A model generated the notes under the pieces. It did not search any database. It worked only from the letters and a program-made list of their open reading frames with translations, and was not told the origin of the DNA. From NCBI GenBank assembly GCA_040216555.1, contig JAVJOW010000022.1:142518-206517 (forward strand): 64,000 nt of DNA, read 5' to 3'. Shown in pieces: positions 49,305-56,769 of the stretch. The DNA is from Arenibacter sp040216555. Lineage in GTDB: Bacteria; Bacteroidota; Bacteroidia; Flavobacteriales; Flavobacteriaceae. The first letter of the stretch is position 1; each line of letters begins with the position of its first letter. A program made the translations under genes and the position numbers.

Positions 49305-51187
49305 GCGGTAGCATACTTTTTGCAGCAATCGTTTTTCTTACCGGGGCTATTATTTGTGTTCCCATTGCCAAAAAGTTTGGATTAAGTTCTGTTCTTGGTT
49401 ACCTATTGGCCGGGATACTAATAGGGCCATTTATTATGGGCTTTGTTGGCGACGAAGGTCAGGACATACTTCACTTTGCTGAATTTGGGGTGGTCATGAT
49501 GCTTTTTCTAATAGGCCTCGAGATAGAACCAAAGAGCTTTTGGCAAATGAGGAAAACCATAATGGGTATGGGCGGAGCCCAGGTTTTGGGAACCATGATC
49601 GTTTCCTTCCTGCTATTTACCACGATTGGATTTGATTGGAAAGTTTCACTGATCATATCCATGGCAGTATCCCTATCCTCCACTGCCATAACCTTACAGA
49701 CTATTAAAGAAAATGGCTTGATGAATACCACCTATGGTGCCTCATCTTTTTCCATTCTTCTTTTTCAGGATATTATTGTTATTTTGATGTTGGCAGTTAT
49801 CCCCTTACTTACGGATTCGGAAAAAACTGCGAATGCCAGCGACCATTCGGATCATACCTATCTACTTGAAAATTTGCCCTTGGGTTTTCAGGCTTTGGCC
49901 ATTTTCCTGTCGGTAGTGACCGTGGTCCTTGCCGGTCGTTATTTTTTTGTTCCCATGTTAAGGCTGGTGGCCAAAACCAGACTTAGGGAGCTACTGTCCG
50001 CCTCCGCCCTGCTAATTGTTATTGTCCTTGCCTATCTTATGGAATTGGTTGGACTAAGTCCGGCCTTAGGAGCATTTCTAGGAGGGGTGGTATTGGCTAC
50101 CAGTGAATTTAAACATGAATTGGAAAGTAATTTGGAACCATTTAAAGGTCTTTTGTTGGGCTTGTTCTTTATGGCGGTCGGTGCCTCCATTAATTTTATT
50201 GTGATTGGGGACAACCCCTTAATGATTGGTGGGTTGGTGGTCGCCGTAATTGTTTTAAAGGCCTTAATCCTATTCTTGGTCGGAGCCGTTTTTAAGCTTA
50301 AGGCCGATCAAAGACTGCTCCTGACTTTTGGGCTGGCCCAAATTGGAGAGTTTGCTTTTGTTCTACTTTCTTTTGCCTTTCAATTGAAAATTCTGGATAG
50401 GGTAGAGTTGGATATGATGTTAGTGGTAACGGCACTTACCATGACCCTAACCCCCATACTTGGAATAATAAATGAACGATTGATTCTACCGCGGGTAGGA
50501 ACAAAAAAAGTGGAAACTCGAAGGGTAGATCATATAGCCAAGAGCCACAAAGTTATATTGGTAGGCTTTGGCCATTTCGGAAGTACGGTCGGAAGGTTCC
50601 TCAGATCCTATGGCATTGAAGCAACTATACTGGACAACGATTCCAACCGGGTAGATCTTCTGAGAAAAATGGGGTTTGAAGTATATTATGGGGATGCCAC
50701 CCGCATGGATCTATTGGAATCGGCAGGAATAGCAGAGGCCAAGATTTTAATATCGGCAATTGACAATAGCGATAATGTAATCCATTTGACGAAAATGGTG
50801 AAGGAGAAATATCCATATGTAAAGTTGCTGGTACGTGCAAAAAATAGATATGATGCATATGATTTACTAAATATGGGTATTGAAGATGTGTACAGGGAGT
50901 CCTTGGAAACCTCCGTTAAAATGGCCAGTGATGCCTTAAACCATTTGGGATTTAGAAAATACACCATATACAGACAGGCCCAAAAATTTATTCAATATGA
51001 TGAGGAAGGGCTTAGAAGATTGGCCGACAAACCCAAAACTAGGGAGGAGTATATTTTTAAGGCCAAAGAAGAAATCAAACAGCAAGAAAAACAGTTGGAG
51101 GAAGATTTAAATAGAGGTATTATTGAATTTGACAATCATTGGGATAGTGAACAGATGAGAGCGGCCCATAATGCTCCAAAAAAGTAA
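49301..51187 (+). CDS. KefC/KefB-type potassium efflux antiporter
   Basis: This 628-residue inner-membrane protein has about twelve helices of the CPA2 fold (KKFGLSSVLGYLLAGILIGP, HFAEFGVVMMLFLIGLE, LGAFLGGVVLATSEFKHELE), then an RCK domain (KVILVGFGHFGSTVGRFL with the nucleotide motif G-F-G-x-F-G, TILDNDSNRVDLLRKMG, YYGDATRMDLL). The charged C-terminal tail (about 570-628) is coiled. It exports K+ and acidifies the cytosol in response to electrophiles. The ancillary KefF-like subunit is encoded just upstream. Confidence 0.92.
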   Translation: MSGSILFAAIVFLTGAIICVPIAKKFGLSSVLGYLLAGILIGPFIMGFVGDEGQDILHFAEFGVVMMLFLIGLEIEPKSFWQMRKTIMGMGGAQVLGTMIVSFLLFTTIGFDWKVSLIISMAVSLSSTAITLQTIKENGLMNTTYGASSFSILLFQDIIVILMLAVIPLLTDSEKTANASDHSDHTYLLENLPLGFQALAIFLSVVTVVLAGRYFFVPMLRLVAKTRLRELLSASALLIVIVLAYLMELVGLSPALGAFLGGVVLATSEFKHELESNLEPFKGLLLGLFFMAVGASINFIVIGDNPLMIGGLVVAVIVLKALILFLVGAVFKLKADQRLLLTFGLAQIGEFAFVLLSFAFQLKILDRVELDMMLVVTALTMTLTPILGIINERLILPRVGTKKVETRRVDHIAKSHKVILVGFGHFGSTVGRFLRSYGIEATILDNDSNRVDLLRKMGFEVYYGDATRMDLLESAGIAEAKILISAIDNSDNVIHLTKMVKEKYPYVKLLVRAKNRYDAYDLLNMGIEDVYRESLETSVKMASDALNHLGFRKYTIYRQAQKFIQYDEEGLRRLADKPKTREEYIFKAKEEIKQQEKQLEEDLNRGIIEFDNHWDSEQMRAAHNAPKK

Positions 51188-51653
51188 TTAGGAGATTATA
51201 TCCCCTCTAAATGCTCCAAAGCAATTTCTGAATTCTTTCTGCCATTAACCGAAATCGTTTTTTTACCCGTTATTAAAAAATACTTCTTAGTTAAGTAACT
51301 CATGTCTTTTGAGCTGTTGGTGGTTACATTTCCTTGGGAGCTACTCCTACAAAAACCGCCAAAATTTCATTTTGATGTACTTCCAATAACCAGACAGTAC
51401 AGGATACCCAAAACTCACTTTAGACTTATTATTGTAGTCCTTAAAAAAATGGTTATAAAAAAGTTAAATGCAAGAGACAGGTTATAAAAGACTGTTCTTG
51501 TAAGTTTTACAAATTATTAAACAATTAACACAAAAATTGTAATCTTTCTTATGAATAACCTAAAATACTTTGTTAATTCTCTAATTTCGCCAATTTTTAA
51601 TAATCATAAACAATAAGTTAATTACAGCACAAATAACCAAACCATTAACCAAA
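51188..51653. other. AT-rich intergenic region before pntAA
   Basis: These 466 bp hold no convincing gene; a 61-codon frame at 51302-51487 has no family features. ATACTTTG just upstream of the gene (around 51570) is one mismatch from TAnnTTTG and could be the pnt promoter. No island operator was seen. Confidence 0.4.
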
Positions 51654-52754
51654 ATGAAAATAGGCATTTTAAAAGAAACCTTGGATGGAGAAAGGCGCGT
51701 GGCCATTACCCCTAGCATTGCAAAACAATTAATTGCTGCAGGATTTGAACTTCTTGTGGAGGAAGGTGCAGGAGAGTACTCTTCTTTTAAGGATTCGGAT
51801 TACAGAAATGTTGGGGTAGCTGTTGAAAAAAGAGCGGTCATTTTCCATGAAGCCGAGGTACTCCTAAAAATCAATCCCTTTGATGAGGAAGATTTAAAAT
51901 TGATCGATAAAGGGCAGATTTTGATCAGTAAATTGTACCACAAATCCAATCCAGAACTAATCCAGGCCATTGCCAATAAGGGCGTTAGTGCATTTTCCAT
52001 GGATGCCATCCCAAGAATATCCCGAGCCCAGGATATGGATGTACTAAGTTCTCAAAACAATCTGGCTGGCTATAAAGCCGTGATTTTGGGAGCCTTTGAA
52101 ATGACCAAAATCTTTCCTTTGATGATGACATCGGCCGGAACCATTGCTCCTGCCAGGGTATTGATCTATGGCATTGGTGTTGCAGGCCTACAAGCCATTG
52201 CGACTGCCAAAAGATTGGGAGCTATAGTAGAAGCCACGGATATAAGATCTGAAACCAAGGAGCAAGCAGAATCCCTTGGGGCCAAATTTATCTCGGTAGA
52301 CAATGAGGGGGAGGAATCAGAAGGAGGCTACGCCAAGGAAGCCTCGGCAGATTACCTTAGAAGACAAAAAGAGGCGGTAAACAAATCATTGTTCAAGGCA
52401 GACTTGGTTATTACAACTGCCAATATTCCTGGTAGAAAAGCACCAATTTTAATTACGGAAGAACAGGTAATTCAAATGAAAAATGGCGCAGTAATCATAG
52501 ATTTGGCCGCTGCCCAAGGTGGAAACTGTGAAGTAAGCGAGATAAATAAGACTATTATCAGAAATGGAGTAAAGGTAATTGGTACCAGTATTGATCCAAG
52601 AAGCGTATCCACCAATGCCAGTGATCTATATGCAAAAAATATCTTCAACTATATTATACATTTAACAGAAGGGACCAATTTTAAATGGGATCTGGAGGAA
52701 GAAATTACGGATGAGACCCTGATTGTACAAAATGGAACTATTAGAAAAAATTAA
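51654..52754 (+). CDS. pntAA: NAD(P) transhydrogenase alpha-1 subunit (domain I)
   Basis: This 366-residue soluble NAD(H)-binding part of proton-translocating transhydrogenase has KETLDGERRVAITP at the start, KLYHKSNPELIQ, SMDAIPRISRAQDMDVLSSQNNLAGYKAV (read in parts), the dinucleotide motif IYGIGVAGLQAIATAKRLGA and GGNCEVSE. In the split three-gene form the membrane part is encoded by the next two genes. It starts a tight operon with pntAB (11 bp later) and pntB. The complex balances NADH and NADPH using the proton gradient. Confidence 0.94.
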   Translation: MKIGILKETLDGERRVAITPSIAKQLIAAGFELLVEEGAGEYSSFKDSDYRNVGVAVEKRAVIFHEAEVLLKINPFDEEDLKLIDKGQILISKLYHKSNPELIQAIANKGVSAFSMDAIPRISRAQDMDVLSSQNNLAGYKAVILGAFEMTKIFPLMMTSAGTIAPARVLIYGIGVAGLQAIATAKRLGAIVEATDIRSETKEQAESLGAKFISVDNEGEESEGGYAKEASADYLRRQKEAVNKSLFKADLVITTANIPGRKAPILITEEQVIQMKNGAVIIDLAAAQGGNCEVSEINKTIIRNGVKVIGTSIDPRSVSTNASDLYAKNIFNYIIHLTEGTNFKWDLEEEITDETLIVQNGTIRKN

Positions 52755-52765
52755 ACAATTAAAAA

Positions 52766-53074
52766 ATGAACGAGTTTTTAGAATTTATAGAGAATAACCT
52801 TCAGATTGTATATATCCTTATCCTTGCCATATTTGTTGGGGTAGAGGTAATAAAGAGCATTCCTGCTGTTTTGCATACACCTTTAATGTCGGGCGCAAAT
52901 GCCTTGAGCGGTGTAGTAATTGTCGGCGCAATTTTAGTGATGCTGCATGCAGACCCAACCGATTATGTAGCCCTTTCATTGGGATTCGTTGCTGTTGTCT
53001 TGGGGGTTTTAAATGTAGTAGGTGGTTTTGCAGTTACCGATAGAATGTTACAAATGTTTAAAAGAAAAAAATAA
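52766..53074 (+). CDS. pntAB: NAD(P) transhydrogenase alpha-2 subunit
   Basis: This 102-residue membrane protein has three or four helices (near 10-32, 42-62 and 68-92), with the family stretch GVEVIKSIPAVLHTPLMSGANALSGVVIVGAI (read in parts). It is the small membrane subunit of the split transhydrogenase. Its last base is the first base of the pntB start codon. Confidence 0.93.
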   Translation: MNEFLEFIENNLQIVYILILAIFVGVEVIKSIPAVLHTPLMSGANALSGVVIVGAILVMLHADPTDYVALSLGFVAVVLGVLNVVGGFAVTDRMLQMFKRKK

Positions 53075-54456
53075 TGGAGATTATATTGAATATTATATAT
53101 CTGATTGCTACCGTAACTTTTATAGTTGGTCTAAAAATGTTGGGACACCCGGAAACGGCAAAAAAAGGTAATCTAATAGCGGCCGCCGGTATGGGATTGG
53201 CCATTTTGGGAACTGTTTTTGTCCATGAATTGGAGGTTTCTCCCCTTATATATATCCTAGTAGGTATAGCAATTCTTATAGGGTCCATCATAGGCTGGTT
53301 GATCGCCATAAAGGTAGAAATGACAAAGATGCCAGAATTGGTCTCTCTATTCAATGGTTTTGGGGGTGCAAGCGCAGCACTTATCGGCCTAGTGGAATAC
53401 GGTAAAAATGTAAACAACCCTACCCAGTCCATGACCATAGTATCAGGCATTATAATCGGGGCCATTACTTTTTCCGGTAGTTTAATTGCCTGGGGCAAGT
53501 TGAACGGTTCTTTAAAAAGCGTGGTAAGGATACCATACTACAACATCATAAACAACATTACTATTATTGGTATTATCATTTTTGCAGCGTTTATGGTAGC
53601 CACTGGGGTGGATAGTCAACTAGTGTTGTATGCACTACTGGCTACAGGTCTCATCTATGGAATTCTATTTGTGCTTCCCATTGGAGGCGCTGATATGCCT
53701 GTGGTAATCTCTTTATTGAATTCTTTGACAGGTATTGCCGCAGCCATAACGGGGATTTTGTATAATAATATGGTAATGCTCGTAGGGGGTATATTAGTAG
53801 GATCCGCTGGTATTATCCTTACGGTGGCAATGTGCAAGGCCATGAATAGGACCTTGGGATCCGTAATTTTTGGTGCTTTCGGGGGAACAACTGCAACTGC
53901 AGGTGAGAATAAGGCCTTAGGATCCATAAAGAGCACCACCGCCAGCGATGCCGCCATTATGATGAATTATGCAACCAATGTGGTCATAGTCCCGGGCTAT
54001 GGGTTGGCAGTTGCACAGGCGCAACATGTAATCCATGAGTTGGAAGAGTTATTGACAAAAAGGGGGGTAAACGTGAAATATGCGATACATCCTGTAGCAG
54101 GCCGCATGCCGGGCCATATGAACGTATTATTGGCCGAATCCAATGTAGAATACAATATGTTGGTGGAAATGGAAGATATTAACCCCCAGTTCAGCAACAC
54201 CGATATAGTACTGGTCGTTGGGGCGAATGACGTTGTTAACCCGGCAGCACACAACAATCCGGCGAGCCCTATTTACGGTATGCCAATTTTAGATGTGGAA
54301 AATGCCAAACATATCATTGTAAACAAACGAAGTATGAACGCAGGTTACGCCGGGATAGAGAACGAATTGTTCTATAACACCAAAACCTCCATGCTTTTCG
54401 GTGACGCAAAAGCGGCGTTGACGGATTTGGTGGCCGAAATGAAAAAAATCCAATAA
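53074..54456 (+). CDS. pntB: NAD(P) transhydrogenase beta subunit
   Basis: This 460-residue protein has about nine membrane helices in the first 270 residues, then the soluble NADP-binding domain III: IVPGYGLAVAQAQHVIHEL, HPVAGRMPGHMNVLLAE, DIVLVVGANDVVNPAA, VNKRSMNAGYAGIENELF. It completes the pnt operon. A strong terminator follows at 54535-54578. Confidence 0.95.
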   Translation: MEIILNIIYLIATVTFIVGLKMLGHPETAKKGNLIAAAGMGLAILGTVFVHELEVSPLIYILVGIAILIGSIIGWLIAIKVEMTKMPELVSLFNGFGGASAALIGLVEYGKNVNNPTQSMTIVSGIIIGAITFSGSLIAWGKLNGSLKSVVRIPYYNIINNITIIGIIIFAAFMVATGVDSQLVLYALLATGLIYGILFVLPIGGADMPVVISLLNSLTGIAAAITGILYNNMVMLVGGILVGSAGIILTVAMCKAMNRTLGSVIFGAFGGTTATAGENKALGSIKSTTASDAAIMMNYATNVVIVPGYGLAVAQAQHVIHELEELLTKRGVNVKYAIHPVAGRMPGHMNVLLAESNVEYNMLVEMEDINPQFSNTDIVLVVGANDVVNPAAHNNPASPIYGMPILDVENAKHIIVNKRSMNAGYAGIENELFYNTKTSMLFGDAKAALTDLVAEMKKIQ

Positions 54457-54534
54457 TCCTGTAATCTATTCCAGGCTATTGATTTAGGAAGGAATTTCTG
54501 GTGGTCTAGGCCCGTATATATCTTTTAAAGAATG

Positions 54535-54578
54535 ATAAACAAGGGGGCAGAGCTTTTCGGATCGCCCCCCTTGTTTAT
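54535..54578. terminator. Terminator after pntB, probably bidirectional
   Basis: A 13-bp stem (54535-54547 with 54566-54578, core ACAAGGGGG/CCCCCTTGT) has an 18-base loop and A/T-rich flanks on both sides. It ends pntB on the plus strand and lies about 130 bp beyond the end of the convergent Lrp gene. Confidence 0.8.
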
Positions 54579-54711
54579 GCTGTATCAAATATCTACAAAC
54601 CGCCTTAATCTTAGAGCTAATACCCCAATCAATAAAGTAATTAAAAATTTTGTTTTAATAGTTAACCTATTTGTAGTGCATTTGGATACCTAGGATTTGG
54701 AAAAATGAAAA

Positions 54712-55179
54712 TCAATCAAAAGAAATATGTCGGCTCATGTTTTCCTCCACAGACATAAAAGATTCTACCCCTTTTATTCCGTCTATGGTTAAAATGGTAT
54801 CCTGGTAAACATCCCTATAATGCATACTATCCCTGGCGTGCATTTTAAGAAAAATATCATACTTGCCAGTGCTATGGTGAATTTTGACCACCTCGGGCAC
54901 TTTTTGCAAGGCCTCTATAACTTGTTTGTACATAAAACTTTCACGTAGATAGACTCCTAGAAAAATGGTCATTTTCCATCCAATCTTACTGTAGTCCAGA
55001 TTTAAGGTTGCACCCTTTATCAGCCCCAAATTTATCATTTTCTTGGTTCGGGCATGAACGGTACCGGGGGAAATACCTGCCTTTTTGGCTACCTCGGTAT
55101 AAGGCATCTGTGCATTGTCTGCCAACAAACTTAAAATTTTGAAATCCATTTCATCTATTCTATCTTTCATATTGTTCAA
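54712..55179 (-). CDS. Lrp/AsnC-family transcriptional regulator
   Basis: This 155-residue protein has an N-terminal HTH (MDFKILSLLADNAQMPYTEVAKKAGISPGTVHARTKKM, read in parts) and a C-terminal RAM ligand domain (GVYLRESFMYKQVIEAL, VVKIHHSTGKYDIFLKMHA). Members sense amino acids and bind AT-rich palindromic DNA as octamers. An alternative start is Met4. It is transcribed away from the TonB/aminotransferase locus across a 1.6-kb AT-rich spacer whose repeated element and palindrome are possible binding sites. Confidence 0.93.
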   Translation of the reverse strand: MNNMKDRIDEMDFKILSLLADNAQMPYTEVAKKAGISPGTVHARTKKMINLGLIKGATLNLDYSKIGWKMTIFLGVYLRESFMYKQVIEALQKVPEVVKIHHSTGKYDIFLKMHARDSMHYRDVYQDTILTIDGIKGVESFMSVEENMSRHISFD

Positions 55180-55269
55180 TTTGAGATTATCTAGACCATT
55201 AAATATTTATTATCTATAAAACATCAGTTGCGAAATGCTGTGTTTTATTCTGATAATTATAAGTTTCAG

Positions 55270-55320
55270 TAAATTTAATTCATCATTTATCGAAAAACAC
55301 TAATAATATGATAATAAAAA
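55270..55320. repeat. 51-bp direct repeat, copy 1 (near Lrp gene)
   Basis: The copy begins TAAATTTAATTCATCATTT and ends AATAATATGATAATAAAAA. It matches copy 2 at 56318 in 44 of 51 positions without gaps. It lies about 90 bp upstream of the Lrp start. Confidence 0.75.
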
Positions 55321-56317
55321 GATGTTAAAATAATTTTATGTCATTTTTCCGAAGTAGGATTTTTCATATTATTAAAAATCATTTTTTAATTTTTTATTAC
55401 TAGCAATGTCCTCTAAAAATTGAATTATAAAATTTGATAAATCATTACAAAAAATGATATAATCTATTAATATGAAATATAAAACGGACTATAACTACCA
55501 ATTAGTTAGTTTTAGGCAAAACCATCTCCTTTATTGAAATCCTAAGGCCAACTCCAAAGAACTTTACTAACTAAATAACGATCCCTTCATATATTTAATA
55601 TTTGGAATCATTCCTTAAGGCCACCCAGGACCTGACTCTTTTTAAAAATATAAAATTTGGCAACCTATAATGGTAGGCCTAAAAGTTTTGTAAAGGCTTC
55701 TCTTTTATACCTTCCAATATCCAAAGAGGTATCCATAACGAATACATATTTCCTTTTGGCATTTGGTACTTTTAACAATGTGCCGAGCACTTGTAAAATA
55801 GAAAAAATCTACTCCTATATATAGGTATACATTTTTCAATATTGATGTAGTCGTAATTTTATATAATCCTTGTATAATTAAGGTATCTCTAAACTCCAAT
55901 TCCATTATTAGTTGAAATTTCCTATAAACCATTTTGTAATTCCGATAATAGGATTCCTTGATACGGCCCAATGCCAATACTCTTTAACACAATAACGATG
56001 TTGTAGCTCTATGCCCATACCAGGTTTCTACTTCGTAGTCCATGCACTAAAGTTATCCCTATGCTATTATTTATATATAGCCTTGAATCCCCAATATGGG
56101 ACCAAATCTTACCTGCTTAAGCGGGTGCGTGGGAATAACAATAACCGGAGTGAATAAAATTTACGACCTACCCCTGTACGAAACTTGCAAAAACACCCAT
56201 CCAAGACCAAATAATATTGTTTTGGCACTTTTTAGATTATAATAAACATATGTGTCAGTTTTTTATAAAATAACGATGAAAAATATTCAATAAAATCCTT
56301 TTAAAGATCAATTTTAA

Positions 56318-56368
56318 TAAATTTAATTTATCATTTTGGAAAAAACATCAATAATATGATAATAAAAA
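56318..56368. repeat. 51-bp direct repeat, copy 2 (near TonB receptor)
   Basis: Same orientation and length as copy 1; the last 19 bases are identical and the differences cluster in positions 20-23 and 31-32. It lies about 240 bp before the receptor promoter. Confidence 0.75.
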
Positions 56369-56407
56369 TAGATAAATACTGATTTTAATTCATTTTAAAT
56401 AAGAAGC

Positions 56408-56428
56408 TTTTTATCATAATGATAAAAA
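56408..56428. repeat. 21-bp perfect palindrome upstream of receptor gene
   Basis: TTTTTATCAT and its complement flank a single central A. It contains the same ATGATAA core as the 51-bp repeat and is a candidate Lrp-type operator. Confidence 0.6.
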
Positions 56429-56604
56429 TGAATTATCTGCAAAATTGATCATTATGACAGCATTTGATCTTTAAAATTTAAAAAGCTGTCATTTCGGTAG
56501 AAAAATAAATTTATAATATCGATATGATTAGTTTTATCTCTATATCTACCTATAGTTCAGGCTTTTACAAAATAAACAAACTTTTATTTATCCTATTGTA
56601 TCGT

Positions 56605-56612
56605 TAAATTTG
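56605..56612 (+). promoter_or_regulatory. TAAATTTG promoter box of TonB receptor
   Basis: A perfect TAnnTTTG box lies 165 bp before the receptor start at 56770. It would give a leader of about 150 nt. No TGAY-N4-RTCA operator is at the set distance. Confidence 0.5.
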
Positions 56613-56769
56613 TAAAGTCAATTAACAACAAAAGTAGAGTTGTTTTTTGATGGTTAAGTATCCGGAACTTTCCTTTTACCAGGTGTACAGTTGATTTTCC
56701 ATGGCCATGGAAACGATTGGAATTGGTACGCCTAAAACATTGTTTACTAACTACCTTAAACTATTGTAT

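Larger units (their letters stand above)
55180..56769. other. 1.6-kb AT-rich spacer between Lrp and TonB receptor genes
   Basis: I found no supportable gene in this very AT-rich stretch; the longest frame (55705-55977, minus) has no recognisable features. It holds a 51-bp imperfect direct repeat, several TGATAA/TTATCA elements, a 21-bp palindrome and the receptor promoter at 56605-56612. Its length is exceptional for the window. Confidence 0.6.

Noticed and set aside
51302..51487. 61-codon frame before pntAA
   Set aside because: No family features, poor start context and an arginine/lysine-rich random end.
55705..55977. 90-codon minus-strand frame in the AT-rich spacer
   Set aside because: Composition is that of random AT-rich DNA (many Tyr, Ile, Lys) and no motif or neighbour supports it.
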